From positions 1 to 56,677 of the forward strand of contig NZ_QAJK01000154.1 of the NCBI RefSeq assembly GCF_003852515.1: a stretch of DNA of 56,677 nucleotides. The letters run 5' to 3'. The notes below the pieces were generated by a model that saw nothing but the letters and a program-made list of their open reading frames with translations, was not told where the DNA came from and searched no databases. The stretch comes from Variovorax sp. KBW07 (GTDB taxonomy: Bacteria; Pseudomonadota; Gammaproteobacteria; Burkholderiales; Burkholderiaceae_C). This document shows positions 1-7,161 of this stretch, piece by piece; position 1 is the stretch's first letter, and each line of letters opens with the position of its first letter. Position numbers and translations under genes: made by a program.

Positions 1-64
1 CGCCACGAATGACCCCGCTCCCGAACAGCAGCACAAAGAGCAAACGCACCCCCGTCGGCTTCAT
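1..64 (-). CDS. Possible 5' end of a divergent secreted-protein gene (partial)
   Basis: From an ATG read on the minus strand, 21 codons run to the window edge without a stop. They encode a basic start (MKPTGVR) followed by a hydrophobic stretch (LLFVLLFG), which looks like the beginning of a signal peptide. The product cannot be named from this fragment. No Shine-Dalgarno sequence is evident. The gene would be divergent from the sensor kinase that starts 48 bases away. The frame could also be chance, because the kinase frame is open across this stretch too. Confidence 0.35.
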   Translation of the reverse strand, partial: MKPTGVRLLFVLLFGSGVIRG

Positions 65-112
65 GCATCACAGCGGATCACGCAACAGCGTGGCGGAACA
101 CTGAGCGGGCGA

Positions 113-1954
113 ATGCTGCCTAGGCTGGTGTCGTTGTTTTCGCTGTGGCTGGCGCTGCTCCTTTCGGGCGGCACCGTAGCTGCGAGCGTGGCCGCGCCAG
201 AGAGCCCGATCGAACTGCAGCGGGGCACCGTCACCACCACCATCGATGGCGTCACGCGCAGCGAGCCCGTCGAGCTTTCCTACCACTGGGACCGCCGCCA
301 CGGGGGCCGGCCCGGCAGTGCCACCTTCGACCTCCCGTTCACGCTCGACGCCACGCCCGAGGCGCCCTGGGGCATTTTCATTCCCCGCGCCGGCAGCGTC
401 TTCGAGGTGCAACTCAACGGCGCGCTGCTGCAGGTCTACGGCGACATGGACCGCGGCAACCAGGCCGACTACGCCAAGGCGCCCATCTACGTGCCCGTGC
501 CGGGGCATTTGCTGAGGAAGGGCGACAACCACCTGCGGATCAACCTGCGCGCCGACAGCGCAAGGCGCGCCGGCCTTTCCCGCGTGACCATCGGGCCGGC
601 CACGCCGGTGCGCACCGAGTTTTTCGAGGGCGCCTATGCCTGGCGCTTCACCGGCTCGGTGCTGCTGACCGCCTTCAGCCTGATCGTCGGCGGCATCGCG
701 CTGGCGCTGTGGCTGACGCAGGTCGAGATCGATGCCAACGGGCACACGCGGCGCGAAGGCATCTATTTCTGGGCCGCGCTGGCCGAGTTCTGCTGGGCCA
801 TCCGGGTGGCCGACGGGGTGATTCCCGAGCCGCCGCTCTCGTGGGGGCCGTGGGGCGTGCTCATGGCCGCCTGCTACGCGGGGTGGGCCGTCTCCGTCAT
901 GATGTTCGGCCTCCATATCGCCGGGTGGGGGCGGGCGCCGCGCCACCGATGGGTGCGCTGGCCCATGGGCGGCATCGTGCTCGGCACCGTGGTGTTCAGC
1001 GCGCTGTCGCTGTCCCGCGACGAGCCGCTGTGGCTGACCGGATGGCTTGCCGTCGAGATCGTGCTCATCTTCTCGTTCGTCGCGGCTTTTGTCGTGGCCA
1101 CTGTTCGCAAGCCGAACACGGAGCAACTGCTGGTGGCGGGCGCCGCGCTGGTGACGGTGATGTTCGGCGCGCGCGACTGGCTGGTGATCCGGCTCAGCGA
1201 CACCTATGGCGAAACCACCTGGGTGCGCTATTCGTCGGTGTTCTTCGGCGTGGCGCTGCTGCTGATCGTGCTGCGGCGCTTTCATGCCGCCAGCGTCCAG
1301 GCGCGCGGATCGGTTGCGGCGCTGGCCGAGCGCGTGGCCCAGCGCGAGCGCGAACTGGCGGCCACCTATGCAGAGCTCGAGGCGGCGGCGCGCGACCAGG
1401 CGCGCACCCACGAGCGCGAACGCATCCTGCGCGACATGCACGATGGGGTGGGCTCGCACATCAGTTCGGCGATCCGGCAACTGCAGTCGGGCCAGACCAG
1501 CTCGGGCGACCTGCTGCGCACGCTGCGCGATTCGCTGGACCAGCTCAAGCTGTCGATCGACTCGATTCACCTGCCGCCGGGCGACATCGGCGCGTTGCTC
1601 GCGGCGCTGCGCTACCGGCTGGAGCCCCGGCTGGCGGCGGCGGGCATCGAGTTCGAATGGGCGGTGGACGAGGTTGCGCCGGTGGAGCGGCTCGATGCCC
1701 AAGCCATGCGGCAACTGCAGTTCTTGCTGTTCGAGGCCATTTCGAATGTGCTGCAGCACGCCCACGCCAGCGTGCTGCGGATCGAGGCCGGCATGCGGGA
1801 CGGTACGGTACAGCTGCGCGTGATCGACAACGGCCGGGGCTTCGACGCGGCGCATGCGCCCCGCTCGCTGGCCGAGCGCGCCGGGGCCATCGGTGCCCGC
1901 CTGGGGCTGGAAAGCCGACCGGGGCGCACGGTCGTTCAGCTCGGTTTCGACTGA
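113..1954 (+). CDS. 7TM sensor histidine kinase (HisKA_3 type)
   Basis: This is a 613-residue membrane histidine kinase. A signal peptide covers about residues 1-27, a beta-rich extracytoplasmic region runs to about 175, and seven hydrophobic segments follow to about 390, as in 7TMR-DISM receptors. A short coiled coil leads into a HisKA_3 dimerisation motif (RDMHDGVGSH) carrying the likely phospho-histidine. The ATPase domain keeps the N box (EAISNVLQHA) and G1 (DNGRGF), while the last G-rich loop is short. Kinases of this type normally pair with NarL-type regulators, and none is visible here, so the partner lies outside the window. The frame is open back to the window edge; ATG 113 was chosen because it is the first Met and opens a clean signal peptide. 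The ligand is unknown. Confidence 0.8.
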   Translation: MLPRLVSLFSLWLALLLSGGTVAASVAAPESPIELQRGTVTTTIDGVTRSEPVELSYHWDRRHGGRPGSATFDLPFTLDATPEAPWGIFIPRAGSVFEVQLNGALLQVYGDMDRGNQADYAKAPIYVPVPGHLLRKGDNHLRINLRADSARRAGLSRVTIGPATPVRTEFFEGAYAWRFTGSVLLTAFSLIVGGIALALWLTQVEIDANGHTRREGIYFWAALAEFCWAIRVADGVIPEPPLSWGPWGVLMAACYAGWAVSVMMFGLHIAGWGRAPRHRWVRWPMGGIVLGTVVFSALSLSRDEPLWLTGWLAVEIVLIFSFVAAFVVATVRKPNTEQLLVAGAALVTVMFGARDWLVIRLSDTYGETTWVRYSSVFFGVALLLIVLRRFHAASVQARGSVAALAERVAQRERELAATYAELEAAARDQARTHERERILRDMHDGVGSHISSAIRQLQSGQTSSGDLLRTLRDSLDQLKLSIDSIHLPPGDIGALLAALRYRLEPRLAAAGIEFEWAVDEVAPVERLDAQAMRQLQFLLFEAISNVLQHAHASVLRIEAGMRDGTVQLRVIDNGRGFDAAHAPRSLAERAGAIGARLGLESRPGRTVVQLGFD

Positions 1955-1972
1955 AACGACTTGCGGGGCGGG

Positions 1973-1978
1973 GATAAT
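1973..1978 (+). promoter_or_regulatory. -10-like hexamer close to the rodA start
   Basis: GATAAT lies 8 bases before the rodA ATG, so a transcript starting at the usual distance would begin almost at the start codon. No Shine-Dalgarno sequence precedes the ATG and no clear -35 is seen. It is one member of a recurrent pattern in this window. Confidence 0.4.
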
Positions 1979-1986
1979 CCGCCCCC

Positions 1987-3141
1987 ATGTCTGCCGTGTT
2001 CAATCAGCCCTCCCTGGCGCGCCGTGTCGCGCCCATCTTCCAGGGCTTCGACGGCTTTCTGGCCTTCGCCGTGATGCTGCTGGCGTTTGCCGGGCTCGCC
2101 ACCATGTATTCCTCGGGCTACGACCATGGCTCGCGATTCGTCGACCACGGCCGCAACATGCTGCTGGCGGGCTTCATCATGTTCGTGGTGGCGCAGGTGC
2201 CGCCGCAGCGGCTGATGATGTGCGCGGTGCCGCTCTACGCGGCGGGGGTGGCGCTGCTGGTGGCGGTGGCGCTGTTCGGCATCACCAAGAAGGGCGCCCA
2301 GCGCTGGATCAATGTCGGGGTGGTGATCCAGCCCAGCGAAATCCTGAAGATCGCGATGCCGCTGATGCTGGCCTGGTGGTTCCAGCGGCGCGAAGGCCAG
2401 TTGCGGCCGCTCGACTTCGTGGTGGCCACGGTGCTGCTGGCGGTGCCGGTCGGGCTCATCATGAAGCAGCCCGACCTGGGCACCTCGCTGCTGGTGCTGG
2501 CGGCCGGCATGGCGGTGATCTTCTTTGCAGGCCTGCCGTGGAAGCTGATCGTTCCGCCGGTGGTGATCGGCGCCATTGCGGTGACGCTGATCGTGAGCTT
2601 CGAGACAAGGCTGTGCGCCGACGGCGTCGACTGGCGGGTGCTGCACGACTACCAGAAGCAGCGCGTGTGCACGCTGCTCGACCCCAGCAAGGACCCGCTG
2701 GGCAAGGGCTTCCACATCATCCAGGGGATGATCGCCATCGGCTCGGGCGGCGTGGGCGGCAAGGGTTTCATGCAGGGCACGCAGACGCATCTGGAGTTCA
2801 TTCCCGAGCGCACCACCGACTTCATCTTTGCCGCCTACTCCGAGGAGTTCGGGCTGATGGGCAACCTGGCGTTGATCGCGGCGTTCATCCTGCTGATCTT
2901 CCGCGGGCTGGCCATCGCCACCAACGCGACCACGCTGTTCTCGCGCCTGCTGGCGGGGGCGGTCACGATGATTTTCTTCACCTATGCCTTCGTCAACATG
3001 GGCATGGTGAGCGGCATCCTGCCGGTGGTGGGGGTGCCGCTGCCGTTCATCAGCTATGGCGGCACGGCCATGGTGACGCTGGGGCTGGGGCTGGGCATCC
3101 TGATGTCGATCGCCCGGGCGCGGAAGCTCGCCCAGAACTAG
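1987..3141 (+). CDS. rodA: Rod shape-determining protein RodA (SEDS glycan polymerase)
   Basis: A SEDS-family peptidoglycan glycosyltransferase of 384 residues, the usual RodA length. It polymerises lipid II in the inner membrane together with PBP2 during side-wall growth. About ten hydrophobic segments are visible. Family landmarks include KKGAQRWI near residue 100, the QPSE motif that follows, and the C-terminal GGTAMV segment after LPFISYG. The large extracytoplasmic loop with a conserved Asp is in the middle of the protein. The usual neighbours mreBCD and mrdA are not in the window and may lie elsewhere. The gene follows the kinase by 32 bases but has its own -10-like hexamer. Confidence 0.95.
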   Translation: MSAVFNQPSLARRVAPIFQGFDGFLAFAVMLLAFAGLATMYSSGYDHGSRFVDHGRNMLLAGFIMFVVAQVPPQRLMMCAVPLYAAGVALLVAVALFGITKKGAQRWINVGVVIQPSEILKIAMPLMLAWWFQRREGQLRPLDFVVATVLLAVPVGLIMKQPDLGTSLLVLAAGMAVIFFAGLPWKLIVPPVVIGAIAVTLIVSFETRLCADGVDWRVLHDYQKQRVCTLLDPSKDPLGKGFHIIQGMIAIGSGGVGGKGFMQGTQTHLEFIPERTTDFIFAAYSEEFGLMGNLALIAAFILLIFRGLAIATNATTLFSRLLAGAVTMIFFTYAFVNMGMVSGILPVVGVPLPFISYGGTAMVTLGLGLGILMSIARARKLAQN

Positions 3142-3155
3142 CGCCCCGGGAGTGT

Positions 3156-3183
3156 CCCAAGGGTGCTCCGAGTGTCCTTGGGG
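3156..3183. repeat. Imperfect hairpin in the rodA-tldD gap
   Basis: CCCAAGG and CCTTGGG form inverted arms, and the octamer GAGTGTCC occurs twice in the same stretch. No U tract follows, so this is at best a weak terminator or structured spacer after rodA. Confidence 0.25.
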
Positions 3184-3206
3184 CGGCACGGAGGAGGGTG
3201 GCTGCC

Positions 3207-3212
3207 TAGAAT
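3207..3212 (+). promoter_or_regulatory. -10-like hexamer 6 bases before the tldD start
   Basis: TAGAAT ends 6 bases before the tldD ATG, which places the predicted transcription start on the A of the ATG. The purine-rich GGAGGAGGG further upstream is too far away to act as a ribosome site. I infer a leaderless tldD transcript. Confidence 0.45.
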
Positions 3213-3218
3213 GGCGCA

Positions 3219-4679
3219 ATGATCTCTCGCGAACCCACCATCGAGCGCCTCGCCACGGCGCAACAGCTCCTGCTCACGCCCTTCGGCCTTGACGAATCGC
3301 ACCTGAGCAAAGCCCTGGCCGAGATCACCTCGCACCGGGTGGACGACGCCGACCTGTACTTCCAGTACACGCGCAGCGAAGGCTGGAGCCTCGAGGAAGG
3401 CATCGTCAAGACCGGCAGCTTCAGCATCGACCAGGGCGTCGGCGTGCGCGCGGTCAGCGGCGAGAAAACCGCCTTTGCCTATTCGGACGACATCTCCGAG
3501 GCGTCGCTGCTCGATGCGGCCCGCACGGTGCGCTCCATTTCCTCCGCCGGCCGAACCGGTCGCGTGAAGACGCCGGCCCGCAAGATTGCATCGAGCCGCT
3601 CGCTCTACAACGGCGTCGACCCCATTTCCACACTCGACAGCACCGCCAAGGTGAAGCTGCTCGAGCGGGTCGAAAAGCTGGCCCGTTCGCGCGATCCGCG
3701 CGTGGCGCAGGTCATGGCCGGCCTGGCCAGCGAATACGACGTGATTCTGGTGGCGCGCGCCGACGGCACGCTGGCCGCCGACGTGCGTCCGCTGGTGCGC
3801 CTGTCGGTCACCGTCATCACCGAGCAGAACGGCCGCCGCGAAATCGGCTCGGGCGGCGGCGGTGGCCGATTCGGCCTGGCGTACTTCACCGACGAGCAGA
3901 TTGCCGAGTACGTCGACCACGCCGTGAAAGCGGCGCTTACCAACCTGGAGGCCCGTCCGGCGCCTGCCGGCGAAATGACTGTGGTGCTCGGCTCCGGCTG
4001 GCCCGGCATCCTGCTGCACGAAGCCATCGGCCATGGGCTCGAAGGCGACTTCAACCGCAAGGGCTCCAGCGCCTTCGCGGGCCGCATCGGCCAGCGCGTG
4101 GCGGCCAAGGGCGTCACGGTGCTCGACGACGGCACGATCGCCGACCGCCGCGGCTCGCTCAACGTGGACGACGAAGGCAACGCCAGCCAGCGCAACGTGC
4201 TGATCGAAGACGGCATCCTCAAGGGCTACATCCAGGATTCGCTCAATGCGCGCCTCATGAAGGTCAAGCCCACGGGCAACGGCCGCCGCGAGAGCTACGC
4301 GCACGTGCCGATGCCGCGCATGACCAACACCTACATGCTCGGCGGCGACAAGGACCCGCAGGAAATCGTCGCCAGCATCAAGAAGGGCCTGTACGCCACC
4401 AACTTCGGCGGCGGGCAGGTCGACATCACGAGCGGCAAGTTCGTGTTCTCGGCCAGCGAGGCCTATTGGGTCGAGAACGGCAAGATCCAGTACCCGGTCA
4501 AGGGCGCGACCATCGTGGGCAACGGCCCCGACGCACTCACCCGCGTGACCATGATCGGCAACGACATGGCGCTCGATTCCGGCGTGGGCACCTGCGGCAA
4601 GGAGGGGCAGAGTGTGCCCGTGGGCGTGGGCCAGCCGACCCTTCGCATCGATGGGTTGACCGTCGGCGGAACGGCCTGA
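3219..4679 (+). CDS. tldD: Metalloprotease TldD
   Basis: The TldD subunit of the TldD/TldE zinc protease, known for maturing peptide antibiotics and degrading unfolded peptides. It has 486 residues, normal for the family. The zinc motif HEAIGH is visible near residue 268, and the C-terminal GTCGKEGQSVPVGVG block is the family signature. A glycine-rich stretch near residue 210 (GSGGGGGRFG) precedes the catalytic region. The partner tldE/pmbA is not in the window, as is common in betaproteobacteria where the two genes are unlinked. The start is supported by a -10 hexamer immediately upstream. Confidence 0.95.
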   Translation: MISREPTIERLATAQQLLLTPFGLDESHLSKALAEITSHRVDDADLYFQYTRSEGWSLEEGIVKTGSFSIDQGVGVRAVSGEKTAFAYSDDISEASLLDAARTVRSISSAGRTGRVKTPARKIASSRSLYNGVDPISTLDSTAKVKLLERVEKLARSRDPRVAQVMAGLASEYDVILVARADGTLAADVRPLVRLSVTVITEQNGRREIGSGGGGGRFGLAYFTDEQIAEYVDHAVKAALTNLEARPAPAGEMTVVLGSGWPGILLHEAIGHGLEGDFNRKGSSAFAGRIGQRVAAKGVTVLDDGTIADRRGSLNVDDEGNASQRNVLIEDGILKGYIQDSLNARLMKVKPTGNGRRESYAHVPMPRMTNTYMLGGDKDPQEIVASIKKGLYATNFGGGQVDITSGKFVFSASEAYWVENGKIQYPVKGATIVGNGPDALTRVTMIGNDMALDSGVGTCGKEGQSVPVGVGQPTLRIDGLTVGGTA

Positions 4680-4731
4680 GGGCTTGTTAAGCTGCGCTCC
4701 TTCGTTTTTTCATCACAAGAAGGAGCATTCG

Positions 4732-5274
4732 ATGAGGATCAGGATCAATTCGTCTGCGGCCCTGTGGGCTGCGACTGCCGTGGTGGTGCTGGCAAGCGCC
4801 GGTTGTGCCTCGCGTGGCGGCTCCGGCGCCAGCGAACCCGCGGCAGCGCCCGCTCCGGCAGCTGCCGCACCGGCGGCACCCGCACGCGGCGGCGCGAAGG
4901 CGGGCATGGACGCCCGCGGCAACGTGACCGATTCCTCGAAGGTCGAAGCCGGCAGCGGCCGCACCGTCAAGGGCCTGAACGGCTACGAAGGCGAGATCAC
5001 CGGCACCCCGGCGCGCAACAGCAAGTTCACGCGCCTGCAGATCGGCATGAGCGCCAGGCAGGTCACCGACCTTGCCGGCCAGCCGACCGACCAGGGCGCC
5101 TACGTGACGGGCAAGGCCTTCATTCCGTTCTATTTCGGCAGCGACCGGCACCGTTTCGAGATGACCTACAAGGGCCAGGGACGGCTGATTTTCGCGGGTG
5201 GCGGCATGGGCGATTTCTCCAGCGGCAACCTGATCTGGATCATTCACAACCCCAACGAATCGGGCTACCGATAA
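4732..5274 (+). CDS. Small lipoprotein of unknown function
   Basis: A 180-residue predicted lipoprotein. The signal ends in a lipobox SAGC with the acylated Cys at residue 25, followed by an Ala/Pro-rich linker to about 60. The C-terminal half contains a segment (LQIGMSARQVTDLAGQP) like the start of the BamE/SmpA fold, in which a helix precedes a small sheet. The start was taken as ATG 4732 because AAGGAG lies 6 bases upstream; an earlier in-frame Met would spoil the signal peptide. A strong terminator follows, so it is probably transcribed alone or after tldD. I do not recognise a specific function. Confidence 0.75.
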   Translation: MRIRINSSAALWAATAVVVLASAGCASRGGSGASEPAAAPAPAAAAPAAPARGGAKAGMDARGNVTDSSKVEAGSGRTVKGLNGYEGEITGTPARNSKFTRLQIGMSARQVTDLAGQPTDQGAYVTGKAFIPFYFGSDRHRFEMTYKGQGRLIFAGGGMGDFSSGNLIWIIHNPNESGYR

Positions 5275-5285
5275 ACAACGCCGAG

Positions 5286-5313
5286 CCCGGTCGATTGACC
5301 GGGTTTTTGTTTT
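5286..5313 (+). terminator. Rho-independent terminator after the lipoprotein gene
   Basis: CCCGGTC, a four-base loop and GACCGGG are followed by TTTTTGTTTT. This ends the lipoprotein transcript just before the aroG leader promoter, and its right arm overlaps the candidate -35 of that promoter. Confidence 0.85.
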
Positions 5314-5325
5314 CCGTGCTACATT
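5295..5325 (+). promoter_or_regulatory. Promoter for the aroG leader transcript
   Basis: TTGACC (5295-5300) and TACATT (5320-5325) are 19 bases apart, and a TG one base before the -10 makes it an extended -10. The predicted start near 5332 falls only about two bases before the leader-peptide ATG, so the leader mRNA would be nearly leaderless. The -35 lies inside the preceding terminator stem. Confidence 0.55.
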
Positions 5326-5333
5326 CCGCCCAC

Positions 5334-5408
5334 ATGTCCGCCCTCCGCGCTTATTTCTTTGCCTACTTTTGGTTCCCGGTTTCCGGCGGACGAGAGGCGA
5401 GCGCGTAA
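5334..5408 (+). CDS. Aromatic leader peptide of the aroG attenuator
   Basis: A 24-codon ORF in which codons 7-14 read Tyr-Phe-Phe-Ala-Tyr-Phe-Trp-Phe, so seven of eight consecutive codons are aromatic. It lies directly upstream of an intrinsic terminator and a DAHP synthase gene. This is the hallmark of ribosome-mediated attenuation, where scarce charged tRNA-Phe or tRNA-Tyr stalls the ribosome and lets transcription continue. It has no Shine-Dalgarno sequence; its ATG lies 8 bases after a -10 hexamer. The peptide itself probably has no product function, though processed leader peptides acting in trans are known for TrpL in alphaproteobacteria. Confidence 0.85.
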   Translation: MSALRAYFFAYFWFPVSGGREASA

Positions 5409-5465
5409 AGCAAACGAACACCCTCCCAAAACCGCCGGTGGCCTCAAGCCCCCGGCGGTTTTTTT
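5336..5465 (+). promoter_or_regulatory. Transcription attenuator controlling aroG
   Basis: Four segments form mutually exclusive stems. Segment 1, GTCCGCC (5336-5342), pairs with GGCGGAC (5385-5391). Segment 2, CCGGCGG (5383-5389), is also complementary to segment 3, CCGCCGG (5432-5438). Segment 3 pairs with segment 4, CCGGCGG (5452-5458), to give the terminator. Segments 2 and 4 carry the same heptamer. A ribosome stalled on the first aromatic codons would cover segment 1, free segment 2 and block the terminator. This is the classical 1:2, 2:3, 3:4 logic of trp and phe leaders. Confidence 0.85.
5428..5465 (+). terminator. Attenuator terminator upstream of aroG
   Basis: AAAACCGCCGG pairs with CCGGCGGTTTT across a 13-base loop, and the run of seven T ends at 5465. 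It lies 37 bases before the aroG start, so it stops transcription before the gene unless the antiterminator forms. Confidence 0.9.
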
Positions 5466-5502
5466 ATGCCCTGACGATATCCACTCCAACAAGGAAGCAC
5501 CC

Positions 5503-6621
5503 ATGAGCACGAACACTGCCCCCGCCAGCGACAGCTGGTATGCGAGCGTCGAAAAAACCAGCAAGACCGACGACGAACGCATCAAGGACATCAACGTGCT
5601 CCCCCCTCCCGAACATCTGATCCGCTTTTTCCCGATCCGGGGCACGGCCATTGAAACGCTGATCGAAGGCACCCGCCGGAACATCCACAACATCATGGCC
5701 GGCAAGGACGACCGGCTGCTGGTGATCATGGGCCCCTGCTCGATCCACGACCCGGCCGCCGCCGTCGAATACGCCAAGCGCCTGAAGGTCGAGCGCGAAA
5801 AATACGCCGGCACGCTCGAGATCGTGATGCGCGTGTACTTCGAGAAGCCGCGCACCACGGTCGGCTGGAAGGGCCTGATCAACGACCCGTACCTCGACGA
5901 AAGCTTCCGCATCGACGAAGGCCTGCGCATCGCGCGCCAGTTGCTGATTGACATCAACCGCCTTGGCCTGCCGGCGGGCAGCGAGTTCCTCGACGTGATC
6001 TCGCCGCAGTACATCGGCGACCTGATTGCATGGGGCGCCATCGGCGCGCGCACCACCGAAAGCCAGGTGCACCGCGAGCTGGCCTCGGGCCTGTCGGCAC
6101 CGATCGGCTTCAAGAACGGCACCGACGGCAACATCCGCATCGCCACCGACGCCATCCAGGCGGCTGCGCGCGGCCACCACTTCCTGTCGGTTCACAAGAA
6201 CGGCCAGGTCGCCATCGTGCAGACCAACGGCAACCGCGACTGCCACGTGATCCTGCGCGGTGGCAAGGCACCGAACTACGACGCGGCCAGCGTCGAAGCC
6301 GCCTGCAAGGACCTCGAAGCCGCCAAGCTGCCGCCCACGCTGATGGTCGATTGCAGCCACGCCAACAGTTCCAAGCAGCACCAGAAGCAGATCGACGTGG
6401 CCAAGGACATCGCGGGCCAGATCGCCGGCGGTTCGAACCGCGTGTTCGGCGTGATGGTCGAAAGCCACCTGCAGGCCGGTGCCCAGAAGTTCACGCCGGG
6501 CAAGGACCAGCTCTCGGGCCTCGAATACGGCAAGAGCATCACCGACGCCTGCATCGGCTGGGACGATTCGGTGCAGGTGCTCGAAACGCTGTCGCAGGCC
6601 GTCAAGCAGCGCCGCGGCTGA
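5503..6621 (+). CDS. aroG: 3-deoxy-7-phosphoheptulonate synthase (type I DAHP synthase)
   Basis: The first enzyme of the shikimate pathway, condensing phosphoenolpyruvate and erythrose-4-phosphate. It has 372 residues, typical of the AroF/G/H type I class. Recognisable blocks are GPCSIHD near residue 77, the FEKPRT-VGWKGL block near 115, the KNGTDGN motif near 204 and a C-terminal DACIGWD block. The frame extends upstream into the attenuator, but ATG 5503 has AAGGAAG upstream and gives the normal N terminus. Whether feedback is by Phe or Tyr cannot be read with certainty. Expression is very likely controlled by the aromatic leader attenuator directly upstream. Confidence 0.95.
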   Translation: MSTNTAPASDSWYASVEKTSKTDDERIKDINVLPPPEHLIRFFPIRGTAIETLIEGTRRNIHNIMAGKDDRLLVIMGPCSIHDPAAAVEYAKRLKVEREKYAGTLEIVMRVYFEKPRTTVGWKGLINDPYLDESFRIDEGLRIARQLLIDINRLGLPAGSEFLDVISPQYIGDLIAWGAIGARTTESQVHRELASGLSAPIGFKNGTDGNIRIATDAIQAAARGHHFLSVHKNGQVAIVQTNGNRDCHVILRGGKAPNYDAASVEAACKDLEAAKLPPTLMVDCSHANSSKQHQKQIDVAKDIAGQIAGGSNRVFGVMVESHLQAGAQKFTPGKDQLSGLEYGKSITDACIGWDDSVQVLETLSQAVKQRRG

Positions 6622-6633
6622 AGCGGGCGCTGG

Positions 6634-6658
6634 GCTCTGCCTGACTGGTCGTCAGAGC
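6634..6658. repeat. Inverted repeat between convergent aroG and cupin genes
   Basis: GCTCTG-CTGAC and GTCAGAGC form an imperfect hairpin at the junction of two convergent genes. No T tract follows on either strand, so a terminator role is only possible. It overlaps the last codons of the cupin gene. Confidence 0.3.
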
Positions 6659-7161
6659 ATTCCGGCCAGTTCGGGCCAGTGGTGCCGCATCGACGCAGCT
6701 TCGTCGCTGTCGGGCGGCACCATCGAGAAATCGGCAAAGTCGAAGCCTGGGCCGACCATGCAGGCGACCAGCGTGTAGTCGCCTGCCGTGTGGCCCTGGA
6801 TCGGCCGGGCGGCCTGCCATTGGCCGGCCGGCACCACATGCTGGGGGCGCGTGCCGTGCGCATCGACCGGTCCCAGCCGCGTGTGGGCCGGCGCGGTGCG
6901 CATTGCCGCATCGCAAGTCCAGAGCGCCAGCGGCACGCCTTCGAGGTGCACCCAGACTTCATCGGACAGCACCCGGTGCCAGCGCGAATGCTGGCCCGCC
7001 TCAAGCAGGAAGTAGATGCTGGTCAGGGCATTGCGGGGCGGTCGGCCATCCGCGGGCGTGACGCTCGCGGCCGAGCGGAACACCTCGCTGTACCAGCCGC
7101 CCTCGGGGTGAGGCTGGAGTTTCAGGGTGTCGATCAGTTCGCGAGCGCGCATGGCGGTCAT
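6652..7161 (-). CDS. Cupin-fold protein, DUF985 type
   Basis: A 169-residue soluble protein of the cupin_5/DUF985 family. The family signature PHPEGGWYSE is near residue 18, SIYFLLE near 48, and the W-H-R and H-L-E residues of the cupin barrel follow. These proteins resemble sugar-binding or epimerase cupins, but no reaction is established. Translation overlaps the end of mpl in an ATGA junction, and GGAG lies upstream of the start, so the gene is co-translated with mpl. The pairing with a murein-recycling ligase is suggestive, but I cannot derive a function from it. Confidence 0.85.
   Translation of the reverse strand: MTAMRARELIDTLKLQPHPEGGWYSEVFRSAASVTPADGRPPRNALTSIYFLLEAGQHSRWHRVLSDEVWVHLEGVPLALWTCDAAMRTAPAHTRLGPVDAHGTRPQHVVPAGQWQAARPIQGHTAGDYTLVACMVGPGFDFADFSMVPPDSDEAASMRHHWPELAGML

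Noticed and set aside
68-1855. 595-codon open frame on minus opposite the sensor kinase
   Set aside because: It is the antisense of a clear kinase gene, is rich in Arg/His/Gln as expected for a shadow frame, and has no domain.
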